In this document: positions 27,401 through 32,224 of the stretch, piece by piece | How positions within the stretch are numbered: the first letter of the stretch is position 1 | How the letters are laid out: every line of letters begins with the position of its first letter | Assembly: GCA_037974335.1 (NCBI GenBank) | Contig: CM075732.1 | Span: 100,213,789 to 100,277,788, forward strand | Source of the DNA: Prionace glauca | Lineage: Eukaryota > Chordata > Chondrichthyes > Carcharhiniformes > Carcharhinidae | Length of the DNA stretch: 64,000 bases | Reading direction: 5' to 3' | Program-made: the position numbers and the translations under genes | The notes under the pieces: model-generated | What the model was told of the DNA's origin: nothing | The model's input: only the letters and a program-made list of their open reading frames with translations | Databases searched by the model: none

Positions 27401-30400
27401 ATGTGTTGAGTATAGGGCTAACGGGAGGACTTTGAATAGTGTGGAGGAGCAGAGGGATCTAGGTGTATGTGTACATAGATCCCTGAAAGTTGGGAATCAA
27501 GTAGATAAAGTTGTTAAGAAGGCATACGGAGTTTTGGCGTTTATTGGTAGGGGGATTGAATTTAGGAGTCGTAGCGTCATGATGCAACTGTACACATCTC
27601 TGGTGCGGCCGCACTTGGAGTTTTGTGTGCAGTTCTGGTCCCCACATTACAAGAAGGATGTAGAGGCTTTGGAGAGGGTGCAGAGGAGGTTTACCAGGAT
27701 GTTGCCTGGTATGGAGGGGAGATCCTATGAGGAGAGATTGAGTGATTTGGGGTTGTTTTCGCTGGAAAGAAGGCGGCTAAGAGGGGATCTCATTGAAACA
27801 TATAAGATGATTAGAGGTTTAGACAGGGTAGATAGTGATAGCCTTTTTCCTAGGATGGAGAAAGCTAACACGAGGGGGCACGATTTTAAATTAAGGGGGG
27901 GTAGTTATAGGACAGATGTCAGGGGTAGGTTCTTTACCCAGAGGGTGGTGAGGGACTGGAATGCCCTGCCAGCTGCAGTTGTAAATGCACCTAGTTTGGG
28001 GGCGTTTAAAAGATCTGTGGATAGGTTTATGGATGAAAACGGATTGGTTTAGGCTAGTGGGTCATTGTTTTGTAACTGGTCGGCGCAACATCGTGGGCCG
28101 AAGGGCCTGTTCTGCGCTGTAATGTTCTATGTTCTATGTTCTATGTTTTCCCTGGAGTGTAGGAGATTATTTTATAGAGGTCTATAAAATAATGAGGGGC
28201 ACTGATCAGTTAGATAGTCAATATCTTTTCCCAAAGGTAGGGGAGTCTAAAACTCGAGGGCATAGGTTTAAGATGAGAGGGGAGAGATACAAAAGAGTCC
28301 AGAGGGGCAATTTTTCACACAGAGGGTAGTGAGTGTCTGGAACAAGCTACCAGAGGCAGTAGTCGAGGTGAATACAATTGTTTTCTTTTAATAGGCATTT
28401 AGACAATTACATGGGTAAGACGGGTGTAGAGGGATATGGGCCAAATGTGGGCAATTGGGAAAAGCCTAGTGGTTTAGAAAAAAGGGATGGCATGGACAAG
28501 TGGGGCCGAAGGGCCTGTTTCCATGCTGTAAACCTAGATTCATAGAGTCATCGATCTTTTGAAACATTCTAGCAGTTTCTATTTGACAGGGTTTTGTGGT
28601 CAGTGTTAAATTTGGCTACATATTTTCTGTGGGTTTCTGTGTGAGTTGAGAGCTTTTCTGGTCATTTTGCTGTTATTTCCAAAATCCGGCCCATATTCGA
28701 ATCATCGAATCATTCAGCACAGAAGAGGCCCTTCGGCCCATCGAGTCTCCATCAACCCATGAGAAACACCTGACCTTAGGTATCTGTCCAAGGTTCCTGA
28801 ACGTGAAGCAGCTGCTTCAGATTGTGTGCAGCCTGTGAAAACTCTCAGCAAGTCTCGTGTTAACATTCTGAACCAAACACCAAGTTATTGAGAATGTGGT
28901 TAGTTCCCTTTCGTAACTAACAGGTCCCACCCCTTGTAACATCAGTAATTCCTGTGGAAGAGCAGCTTTCCAACTGCACTGAGTCAACTCTCTTCCCCAG
29001 GCAACACAGAAATATTCTGGAGTTTAACGTACAGAGCCAGTTCAACAATATGTATGAAATTTATATAAAATGTGCAATTCGGACAGAATTAGAAATGTTT
29101 TGTAGCTAAAACCTAAACAATAACAGTCGGAGTTGGCCATTCAGCCCATTGAACCTGCTATCCCATTCAATACAATCATGGCTGATCACCCATCTCAATT
29201 CCAACTTCCTTCACTATCTCCCTATTCTTTAATTCATTTATTATCCCAAGTATTCCAGTCGAGGTTCCTGTAAGAAGCTGCAACACACAAATAGGCCTTG
29301 GATCAGGAAGATGGAATCTGTTGATTCCAGTTGGGAGAGAAATCGGCTTGTCTCAACTGGCTTTGGAATTTTTACAATCCATTTACAGGACATGGGCATT
29401 GCTGGCTGGATCCGGCATTTATTGCCCATCCCTAATTACCCCTTGAGAAGGTGGCGGTGAGCTGCCTTCTGGAACCACTGCAGTCCCTGTGGTGTCGGTG
29501 CTTGAGATGTAAAAGATCCCAGGGCACTATTTGGAAGGTTAGAGAGGAGTCAACCTTTAATGTCTGGGTGATATTTATCCCTGAAACAACATTATCACAG
29601 CCCATTATCAGGTCACTGTCACATTTCTCCTTGTGGGATCTTGCTTTGTACAAATTAGCAGCTGTCGATAAAAAGCACATCCCAGCAGCCCGCCGGTATC
29701 TTCCAGAGAGAGAAAGAAACTATTCAGTTAAAAATAACTCGATCTGTTCACAGAGAAGTTCCTTTGTTGCGTTTGGAGAATATGTAAAAAGTAAAAGGAT
29801 GAGAAGTGAAGGGATTGGACCGATAAAAGGTGAAGGGGGAAAAGTCTGTGTGGAACCGCAATAAATGGCAGAGGTGCTCAATGAATACTTTGCCTCGGTA
29901 TTCACGGTGGAAAGTGATCTGGGAGGTTGTACTACAGGTTTGCGGCAGTCTGAAAAGATTGAGTATGTGGATATTAAGAAAGAGGATGTGTTGGAACTTT
30001 TAAACTCTATCAAGATAGATAAGTTGCCGGGACCAGATGGGATGTACCCCAGGTTACTGTGGGAGGCGAGGGAAGTGATTGCAGAGCCCCTGGCGATGAT
30101 CTTTGCGTCGTCAGTGGAGATGGGAGAGGTTCCGGAGGATTGGAGGATTGCGGATGTGGTTCCTATTTTCAAGAAAGGGAACAGGGATAGCCCGGGAAAT
30201 TACCGACCAGTGAGTCTGACCTCAGTGGTTGGTAAGTTGATGGAGAGGCTTCTGAGGGACAAGATTTATGAGCATTTGAAGAAGTTTAGAATGATCAGAA
30301 ATAGTCAACATGTAAGACACATCGTGCCTTACGAGCCTAGTTGAGTTCTTTGAAAATGTGACTGAACACATTGATGAAGGAAGAGCAGTGGACGTGGTTT

Positions 30401-31727
30401 ACATGGACTTCAGCAAGGCATTTGATTTGGTCCCCCATGCAAGACTTCTTGAGAAGGTGAGAGGGCATGGGATCCAGGGGGCTTTGGCCTTGTGGATCCA
30501 GAACTGGCTTGCCTACAGAAGGCAGAGAGTGGTTGTGGATGGGTCTTTTTCGGAATGGAGGTCAGTCACCAGTGGGGTGCCCCAGGGATCTGTTCTAGGA
30601 CTCTTGCTGTTTGTCATTTTCATAAATGACCTGGATGAGGAAGTGGAGGGATGGGTTCGTAAGTTTGGCGACAATACGAAGGTTGGTGGGGTTGTGGGTG
30701 GTCTGGAAGGATGTCAGAAGTTGCAGCAGGACATAGATAGGATGCAAGACTGGGCGGAGAAGTGGCAGATGGATTTCAATGCAGATAAATGTGTAGTGGT
30801 CCATTTGGCAGGACCAATGGAATGAAGGAGTATAATATCAAGGGTAGGAGTCTTAGCTGGGTTGAGGAGCAGAAGGATCTTGGGGTCCGGGTCCACAGGA
30901 CTCTTAAATTGGCCTCGCAGGTGGAGGAGGTGGTCAAGAAGGCGTATGGTGAACTGGCCTTCATTAATCGAGAGATTTCGTTTAGGAGTCGGGAGGTAAA
31001 GCTGCAACTTTATAAGACCCTTGTCAGACCCCACTTGGAGTACTGTGCGCAGTTCTGGCTGCCTCATACAGGAAGAATGTGAAAGTTATTGAGAGGGTGC
31101 AGAGGAGATTTACAAGGATGTTGCCTGGATTGGGAGGCATGTCTTATGAAGATAGGTTGAGGGAGCTGGGACTCTTCTCCCTGGAGAGACGAAGGTTGAG
31201 AGGCGACCTGATAGAGGTTTATAAAATGTTGAGAGGAATAGATAGGGTGGACTCTCAGAGGCTATTTCCCCGGGTTGAAATGGTCGCTACGAGAGGACAC
31301 AGGTTTAAGGTGCGGGGAAGCAAGCACAGAGGAGATGTTAGGGGTAAGTTTTTCACTCAGAGGATGGTGAGTGAGTGGAATTGGCTGCCGTCGGTGGTGG
31401 TAGAGGCGAACTCGCTGGGGTCTTTTAAAAGACTTCTAGATGAGTATATGGGATCTAATGGGATTGGGGGTTATAGATAGGTATTAGGCTTAGTAGGTAT
31501 CGATGTGATCGGCGCAACTTGTGGGCCGAAGGGCCTGTTTGTGCTGTAGTGTTCTATGTTCTATGTTCTAATATTTAGTGATGAATGTTTCTATTGAATT
31601 TCAGGCCGGTGAAGGGGAGTGTTGTTATGCCGAGCTTCAGTTCCAGGGTCAAAGCAGAATCCAGCCGAGAGTAAGAGTTGCTGAGAGTGCCACAGAGTAT
31701 TCCGCTGTGACACACATTCACAACTGA
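377..31727 (+). CDS. Multi-exon V-type Ig receptor with TM and ITSM/ITIM tail (composite of 8 exons)
   Basis: I assembled eight exons by matching splice sites and phases: 377-428, 8044-8385, 12319-12663, 15501-15852, 22138-22288, 23015-23058, 23988-24031, 31605-31727. The phase chain closes: leader ends phase 1, each Ig exon is 1-1, TM exon 1-2, first tail exon 2-1, second 1-0, last exon starts phase 0 and ends in TGA. The predicted product is a type I membrane protein: signal peptide, up to three V-type Ig domains each with a built-in J-like strand, one TM helix, and a tail with TVYATV (ITSM form TxYxxV), CYAEL (ITIM-like) and TEYSAV (ITSM form). The family resembles teleost NITRs, NKp30/NCR3 (which also has a germline G-x-G-T strand) or cartilaginous-fish MDIRs; I cannot choose among these. 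The likely role is cell-surface inhibitory or switch signalling in lymphoid or myeloid cells. The third Ig exon is frame-disrupted, so the working product may have two V domains or the gene may be decaying. Confidence 0.8.
469..767 (+). repeat. Leader-intron segment duplicated at 5677-5997
   Basis: The segment starting CACTTGTGATTAAAATAACT and running to a poly-C tract (754-771) occurs again at 5677-5997 and at 49010-49310. The 5677 copy lacks the leader exon. The poly-C run differs in length among copies, as expected for a homopolymer. Confidence 0.8.
772..1805 (+). other. Intron 1, shared with the second locus up to about 1664
   Basis: No gene or named repeat is seen here. The stretch to about 1664 is duplicated at 49311-50205, and 1400-1860 is also duplicated at 6330-6783 inside the same intron. 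Short reading frames here are not supported as coding. Confidence 0.6.
1806..2140 (+). mobile_element. V-SINE/HE1-type tRNA-derived SINE
   Basis: The head reads ACGGTGGCGCAGAGG with CACTGCTGCCTCACAGTG, followed by a Pol III B-box-like GGGTTCG. The central block runs through GTGTGGAGTTT, CACACACTCCAAAGAT, and the tail ends TGATTCTATT. The central block is the conserved segment of V-SINEs. This copy is diverged from the copies at 47006 and 33112. Confidence 0.75.
2598..2662 (-). mobile_element. LINE 3'-end fragment (ATTTATTG type)
   Basis: CAGCATTTATTGTCTATCCC plus the GGTGGTGGTGAGCT block is the reverse complement of the 3' end seen at 35690-35760. It is a short truncated insert. Confidence 0.5.
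2665..3310 (+). mobile_element. Non-CR1 LINE fragment (RT C-terminal family, as at 12965-14030)
   Basis: Sequence encoding a decayed RT C-terminus, including [11 protein letters not shown], matches the minus-strand element at 12965-14030, which reads [13 protein letters not shown]. It is heavily decayed and split by a SINE-like insert at 2992-3170. It ends near 3310 with the GGGAATGGGAAATAAA tail region. Confidence 0.6.
2992..3170 (+). mobile_element. SINE-like insert with TTTGATTTGATTTG head
   Basis: An insert of about 180 bp starts with tandem TTTGA units, continues through TGTTATTGCCACATGTATTA and GAAAAGTATTGTTTCTTG, and ends in AGAGAAAGATCAACTTAATA. It interrupts the LINE on both sides, which marks it as a later insertion. 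I recognise the pattern as a common elasmobranch interspersed repeat but cannot name the family with certainty. Confidence 0.5.
3411..3775 (+). mobile_element. CR1-type LINE, 3' fragment
   Basis: The decayed reading frame resembles the CR1 RT C-terminal region: the '[15 protein letters not shown]' segment, '[10 protein letters not shown]', '[14 protein letters not shown]', then the '[17 protein letters not shown]' block. It is the same subfamily as the old copy split at 25905/28141. It is 5'-truncated, as usual for LINEs. Confidence 0.7.
3788..4171. repeat. Inverted repeat, 88-bp arms, 208-bp C-rich loop
   Basis: Arm 3788-3875 and arm 4084-4171 are reverse complements with one mismatch. Each contains CGATCGCTGCTCTCCC on its own strand, so the same peptide is read from both strands. 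The loop is C-rich on the + strand. The cause is unknown: a foldback insertion or a replication-template switch. Confidence 0.85.
4186..4440 (+). repeat. G-rich low-complexity tract
   Basis: Repeated runs of 4-9 G separated by short spacers span about 250 bp directly after the inverted repeat. Intramolecular G-quadruplexes are plausible. Reading frames across it are compositional artefacts. Confidence 0.7.
4441..5130 (+). other. CpG-rich unclassified segment followed by LINE tail
   Basis: 4450-4740 is rich in CpG and has no recognised family. From about 4760 the sequence has a CR1-like 3' region ('[15 protein letters not shown]') ending in a CCTGTTTCCATGCTGTAAAT tail near 5125. The 4860-5110 part is also present at 41240-41475. 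Confidence 0.5.
5140..6790 (+). repeat. Decayed extra copy of the receptor 5' region, leader exon missing
   Basis: Three blocks occur in the same order as in the intact copies: 5185-5665 matches 46500-46890 (upstream of leader 2), 5677-5997 matches 469-767 (just after leader 1), and 6330-6783 matches 1400-1860. The promoter plus leader that should lie between the first two blocks is absent at 5665/5677. This reads as a third tandem copy of the 5' region that lost its promoter and leader and now lies in intron 1. A truncated SINE lies at about 6190-6330. Confidence 0.65.
6728..7030 (+). mobile_element. V-SINE/HE1-type SINE
   Basis: The head is ACGGTGGCGCAGAGGTTCGC, followed by GTGTGGAGTTTGCACATTCT, TCTGCGTGGGTTTGCTCCGG and CAGTCCAAAGATGTGCGGGT, then a GATAGGGCCTGGATAAGATG tail. 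The head and its 5' flank match the SINE at 1806, so it was duplicated with the surrounding segment. Confidence 0.75.
7031..7765 (+). other. Intron 1, no recognised feature
   Basis: Single-copy-looking sequence. I see no coding support, RNA gene or named repeat. Short open frames on both strands lack splice or homology support. Confidence 0.5.
7766..8030 (+). repeat. 17-bp minisatellite abutting the V1 acceptor, with shared flank
   Basis: Units of ACTCACTGATTTCTGTC repeat with 17-bp period from about 7846 to 8029 and stop about 14 bp before the V1 acceptor AG (8042-8043). The preceding block (CTCTACTGCCTGGACTGTCC at about 7782) and the repeat recur before V2 at 12038-12300. The duplication unit therefore covered flank plus V exon. 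Confidence 0.85.
8044..8385 (+). CDS. Receptor exon 2: V-type Ig domain 1 with germline J-like strand
   Basis: The acceptor is CTCTGTTTAAAG and the donor A|GTAAGT; the exon is 342 bp, phase 1-1. It encodes [19 protein letters not shown] as the N-terminal strand, then Cys in RLQC, the core Trp in VHWY, a V-set E-F turn PSDTAVYYC, and a CDR3-like RVGTAES followed by GKGSRLIV. The last piece matches a J-segment G-x-G-x-x-L-x-V strand without the leading Phe. V and J are fused in one exon and I see no recombination signal. Domain-internal identity to exon 3 is high (long shared blocks such as [16 protein letters not shown]). Binding partner unknown. Alternatives are an NKp30-like or NITR-like V domain. 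Confidence 0.85.
8487..9745 (-). mobile_element. CR1 LINE (TTCTTATG-tail subfamily), 5'-truncated RT fragment
   Basis: On the minus strand this encodes the RT C-terminal half: [33 protein letters not shown] box region, then the long CR1 C-terminal domain [12 protein letters not shown]... [14 protein letters not shown]. The 3' end at about 8487 carries the subfamily tail (ATAAGAAATAGGAGCAGGAG on the + strand). A TAG replaces a sense codon just before the FADD box, splitting the frame near 9418. Close relatives lie at 38398, 44202 and 61678. It sits in the V1-V2 intron, antisense to the host gene. Confidence 0.9.
9746..10090 (-). repeat. Old interspersed repeat
   Basis: The block including GTAATGTCGGAAACATTTTG, CACACAGCAAATTCCCACAA, GTGATAATGACCTGATCATC and CAACAGCTCTGGCAGTGCAG follows the pattern of a widespread elasmobranch repeat. 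The strand is a guess and I cannot name the family. It is diverged and without coding capacity. Confidence 0.4.
10091..10505 (+). other. V1-V2 intron, nothing recognised
   Basis: No coding support or named repeat is seen in this stretch. Confidence 0.4.
10506..10735 (-). mobile_element. V-SINE/HE1-type SINE, truncated
   Basis: In reverse orientation: CATAGAATCCCTACAGTACT is the 3' end, GGCCCATCGAGTCTGCACC the LINE-derived tail, ACATCTTTGGACTGTGGGAG the conserved central block. The tRNA-like head is missing. Confidence 0.7.
10885..11150 (-). mobile_element. V-SINE-related SINE, truncated
   Basis: Reverse orientation with GGCCCTTCGGCCCAACGAGC at the 3' side and ACATCTTTGGGGTGTGGGAG plus GGAGCACCCGGAGAAAACCC as the central block. 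The 3' portion differs from the 10506 copy, so it is another subfamily. Confidence 0.65.
11405..11950 (-). mobile_element. CR1 LINE 3' fragment
   Basis: The minus strand encodes the CR1 RT C-terminal domain: [54 protein letters not shown], then [19 protein letters not shown]. The frame is broken between the two pieces near 11690. It is truncated at both ends relative to the family. Confidence 0.85.
12038..12300 (+). repeat. 17-bp minisatellite abutting the V2 acceptor, with shared flank
   Basis: Same 17-bp unit and same upstream block as at 7766-8030. The array spans about 12117-12299 and ends close to the acceptor AG at 12317-12318. This is evidence that V1 and V2 arose by segmental exon duplication. 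Confidence 0.85.
12319..12663 (+). CDS. Receptor exon 3: V-type Ig domain 2 with germline J-like strand
   Basis: The exon is 345 bp, phase 1-1, acceptor CTCTGTTTAAAG, donor A|GTAAGT. It encodes a V domain like exon 2: RLQC with the first Cys, DVHW with the core Trp, PSDTAVYYC with the second Cys, then CDR3-like SVWGDIS and J-like GNGTQLNV. Possible N-glycosylation sites are NIT, NGT and NVT. Differences from V1 concentrate in the CDR1 and CDR2 equivalents (THTD and [16 protein letters not shown]), while framework blocks are nearly identical. That pattern suggests either selection for ligand diversity or simple relaxed loops. Could be used together with V1 or as an alternative to it, since both exons are symmetric. 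Confidence 0.85.
12664..12964 (+). other. V2-Ig3 intron start, nothing recognised
   Basis: Contains a T-rich CTGTTTCTCTGTTTCTGTTT stretch at about 12865 and no coding support. Confidence 0.4.
12965..14030 (-). mobile_element. Non-CR1 LINE, RT C-terminal half
   Basis: The minus strand encodes [20 protein letters not shown], then [20 protein letters not shown] and [20 protein letters not shown], then [19 protein letters not shown]. This is the LGVTID...W pattern of RT C-termini in the jockey/I/L2 groups. The upstream part (13860-14030) encodes a shifted 'QGSVLGP'-like region. Its 3' UTR ends near 12965 and matches 35461-35760. Fragmentary copies are at 2665 and 35165. I cannot fix the clade. 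Confidence 0.7.
14031..15074 (+). other. Intron, nothing recognised
   Basis: About 1 kb without named repeat or supported gene. Antisense and sense open frames near 14700-15020 are mutual shadows and lack splice or homology support. Confidence 0.45.
15075..15219 (+). repeat. 75-bp tandem duplication
   Basis: The unit starting GTAATTATTATA and ending CATCTTTTTAAA occurs twice in tandem (15075 and 15150) with four or so differences. It is AT-rich and lies about 280 bp before the third Ig exon. Confidence 0.85.
15501..15852 (+). pseudogene. Receptor exon 4: third V-type Ig domain, frame broken by a 4-bp insertion
   Basis: The acceptor is TCAATATTAACAG, the donor GTAAGT at 15853, and both splice phases are 1. 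The 5' part reads [20 protein letters not shown] and the 3' part reads [13 protein letters not shown] ... [22 protein letters not shown] in a different frame. Alignment to V1 and V2 places the break at 15575-15578: TTG-C[TGTC]AA-TGT, where TTG CAA TGT would match the RLQC codons. The extra 4 bp create a second GCTGTCAA 11 bp after the first, so replication slippage is likely. Core Trp, second Cys and J-like GAGTQLNV are otherwise kept, with NAS, NGT, NVT sites. It is more diverged than V1/V2 are from each other. Skipping this exon leaves the reading frame of the gene intact. It may also be an assembly error. Confidence 0.75.
15899..16165 (-). mobile_element. CR1 LINE 3' end (TTCTATG-tail subfamily)
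   Basis: Starts 47 bp after the third Ig exon's donor with the reversed tail ACATAGAACATAGAACATTA, then the GGCCCACGATGTTGCGCCGA block of this young subfamily. It encodes [18 protein letters not shown] on the minus strand. It is only about 265 bp, strongly 5'-truncated. Confidence 0.85.
16390..18095 (-). mobile_element. Penelope-like element 3' fragment with GIY-YIG endonuclease, split by CR1
   Basis: The minus strand encodes the Penelope endonuclease: [72 protein letters not shown]. The 3' terminus at 16390 (ACACCAGGTTAAAGTCCAAC, + strand) matches the end of the copy at 56731 (GGTGTTGTCAGACTTTTTA on its strand). A CR1 insertion separates 16390-16624 from 17528-18095. The frame upstream of GIY-YIG is interrupted. 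Penelope-like elements move by target-primed reverse transcription; this copy is inactive. Confidence 0.8.
16625..17527 (-). mobile_element. CR1 LINE (TTCTATG-tail), inserted in the Penelope fragment
   Basis: A continuous minus-strand frame of about 270 codons runs from [15 protein letters not shown] through [17 protein letters not shown] and [18 protein letters not shown] to [20 protein letters not shown]. It is nearly identical to the C-terminal part of the element at 26083-28147. The 5' truncation falls inside the RT FADD region. The uninterrupted frame suggests a recent insertion. Confidence 0.9.
18110..18330 (-). mobile_element. CR1 LINE, short decayed fragment
   Basis: Contains the reversed CR1 3' coding motif (GTCTCCACCACACTCTCAGA ... 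CACTCACTGTGTGAAAACAT). Only part of the 'FFTQ..V..WNALP' region can be traced. Confidence 0.45.
18331..20545 (+). mobile_element. CR1 LINE, RT region, decayed
   Basis: Plus-strand pieces in order: [126 protein letters not shown], then CR1 C-terminal motifs to about 20530. Several frame breaks occur between the pieces. A short foreign tail is inserted at about 19205-19277. It begins after the endonuclease domain. Confidence 0.85.
19205..19277 (+). mobile_element. CR1 3'-tail insertion
   Basis: About 70 bp with CTTGTGGGCCAAATGGCCTG and GCTCTATGTTCTATGTT, the tail of the subfamily seen at 31500-31575. It interrupts the surrounding CR1 between RDRIYKY and [14 protein letters not shown]. Confidence 0.7.
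20740..21060 (-). mobile_element. CR1 LINE, old fragment
   Basis: The minus strand encodes remnants such as [20 protein letters not shown] and [14 protein letters not shown], corresponding to the CR1 region after the FADD box. Confidence 0.6.
21061..21440 (-). mobile_element. CR1 LINE 3' fragment
   Basis: The tail (AAGACCATCAGATATAGGAG on +) is followed by coding remnants [19 protein letters not shown] and [20 protein letters not shown] on the minus strand. Truncated near 21440. Confidence 0.75.
21441..22137 (+). other. Intron before the TM exon, nothing recognised
   Basis: I see no supported gene or named repeat. The sequence ends in TGATATTTTACAG, the acceptor of the TM exon. Confidence 0.5.
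22138..22288 (+). CDS. Receptor exon 5: stalk and transmembrane segment
   Basis: Acceptor TATTTTACAG, donor AAG|GTAAAT, 151 bp, phase 1 in and 2 out. It encodes a short stalk [13 protein letters not shown], a hydrophobic helix [20 protein letters not shown], then [18 protein letters not shown], whose basic residues fit the cytoplasmic side. The helix has no charged residue, which fits an inhibitory or self-sufficient receptor better than one that pairs with DAP12 or FcRgamma. It joins exactly in phase to the Ig exons upstream and the tail exon downstream. Confidence 0.85.
22289..23014 (+). other. Intron 5, nothing recognised
   Basis: About 0.7 kb with no named repeat; ends in CATTTCTTTAG. 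Confidence 0.5.
23015..23058 (+). CDS. Receptor exon 6: cytoplasmic ITSM exon
   Basis: A 44-bp exon, phase 2 in and 1 out, between CATTTCTTTAG and A|GTAAGT. It encodes (R)[20 protein letters not shown] fits the immunoreceptor tyrosine-based switch motif TxYxx(V/I), which binds SH2 proteins such as SAP or SHP-1/2 in other receptors. Too short for automatic gene finders, but the phase on both sides is exact. Confidence 0.8.
23059..23987 (+). other. Intron 6 with old CR1 tail at about 23440-23815
   Basis: 23440-23815 resembles a diverged plus-strand CR1 3' region with a GAGAATGGCCTCCTCCTGTT end. The rest has no recognised content. Acceptor TTTCCTTTTAG ends the intron. Confidence 0.5.
23988..24031 (+). 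CDS. Receptor exon 7: cytoplasmic linker exon
   Basis: A 44-bp exon, phase 1 in and 0 out, acceptor GTTTCCTTTTAG, donor G|GTAAGG. It encodes (N)[14 protein letters not shown], a basic and Ser/Ala-rich linker without tyrosine. The same length and placement as exon 6 suggests the multi-exon tail typical of IgSF inhibitory receptors. Supported by exact phase to exon 8. Confidence 0.7.
24360..24870 (+). repeat. CA/CCCTCACA-rich simple repeat
   Basis: About 500 bp built from CACACACCCTCACA-like units of variable length. Long open frames on both strands here are compositional. Confidence 0.85.
24871..25904 (+). other. Intron 7, nothing recognised
   Basis: A 131-codon plus-strand frame at 25393-25788 has no homology or splice support that I can see. 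No named repeat is seen. Confidence 0.4.
25905..28530 (+). mobile_element. Old CR1 fragment split by a younger CR1 (pieces 25905-26082 and 28148-28530)
   Basis: The left piece encodes [20 protein letters not shown] and [15 protein letters not shown]; the right piece resumes with [13 protein letters not shown]-like sequence, [20 protein letters not shown] and the GGCCTGTTTCCATGCTGTAA tail. Together they match the fragment at 3411-3775. The break falls after the 'RLDRLD' codons. Confidence 0.8.
26083..28147 (+). mobile_element. Young CR1 LINE with intact 654-codon RT frame
   Basis: One uninterrupted frame (26088-28052) covers the ORF2 part downstream of the endonuclease: [128 protein letters not shown], and the CR1 C-terminal domain to [15 protein letters not shown]. 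The catalytic FADD is present. The 3' UTR ends in GTTCTATGTTCTATGTTCTATG, the CR1 tail microsatellite. The endonuclease and ORF1 are missing (5' truncation), so it cannot move by itself. The intact frame implies recent insertion. Confidence 0.93.
28531..29379 (+). other. Intron 7 with short LINE/SINE tail remnants
   Basis: 28690-28750 (AGGCCCTTCGGCCCATCGAG) and 29105-29200 (ATTCAATACAATCATGGCTG) are reversed 3' tails of CR1/SINE families. The rest is unrecognised. Confidence 0.5.
29380..29510. repeat. LINE-tail repeat (GGCATTTATTGCCCATCCCT type)
   Basis: Shares GGCATTTATTGCCCATCCC and the GAAGGTGGCGGTGAGCTGCC block with fragments at 2598, 12965, 37893 and 53800. Confidence 0.6.
29740..31575 (+). 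mobile_element. CR1 LINE (GATCGGCGCAACTTGTGGGC subfamily), RT region
   Basis: Plus-strand frames: [93 protein letters not shown], then the C-terminal domain with [20 protein letters not shown]. The FADD box region reads [12 protein letters not shown], i.e. FGDN instead of FADD. At least three frame breaks occur (near 29865, 30340, 30820). The tail TGTTCTATGTTCTATGTTCTAA stops 29 bp before the last receptor exon. A relative is at 54657-55866. Confidence 0.9.
31605..31727 (+). CDS. Receptor exon 8: terminal cytoplasmic exon with ITIM-like and ITSM motifs
   Basis: The acceptor TTCTATTGAATTTCAG follows a CR1 tail by only about 30 bp. Phase 0 in; 40 codons then TGA at 31725. It encodes [28 protein letters not shown] and [16 protein letters not shown] has the Y-x-x-L core of an ITIM but Cys at -2 where I/V/L/S is usual. 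T-E-Y-S-A-V fits ITSM and resembles the distal TEYSE motif of Siglecs. The spacing between the two tyrosines (about 26 residues) is typical of ITIM/ITSM pairs. No polyadenylation signal is evident nearby. Confidence 0.8.
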   Translation, partial: AGEGECCYAELQFQGQSRIQPRVRVAESATEYSAVTHIHN

Positions 31728-32224
31728 AAGCAAAACTACAAGACAAAGTTTTCACTGGTACAAGCAGCAGGCAGGAAACTCTCCACCCGATCACAAACAT
31801 CTCTGTCTTTGCTGCTCATTTCCCACCCCTGACCCCTGATCAACCCCCACCCTGCTGATTGCCCCCCACCCCCGACTCCCAATCCCATTCCCTTATCACA
31901 GGCCAGCCTGACCGACTGCACAGATTCTAATGTTGAGGAGATTTGCAGGATTCTGGAAATATTCCCACACAAACAGAATGTGCTGGAAAATCCCAGCAGC
32001 TCTGACAGAGAGAGAATGGAGCCAATGTTTCGAGTCTGGATGACCCTTTGTCAGAGCTGACTTTAGACTGGAAATGTTGGCTCTATTCTCTCTCCGCAGA
32101 TACTGTCAGAGCTGCTGAGATTTTCCAGCACATTCAGTTTTTGTTTCAGATTCCAGCATCCGTGATATTTTGCTTTTATCTGGAAATACTCATCAGCTCT
32201 GGAAGCACACACAGAGCGAGGTAA
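31728..32224 (+). other. Receptor 3' UTR and 3' flank
   Basis: No AATAAA is seen in the first 500 bp. 32030-32170 contains a repeat (ACTGTCAGAGCTGCTGAGAT, TTTTCCAGCACATTCAG) also represented at 5300-5400 and 46625-46710. Confidence 0.5.
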
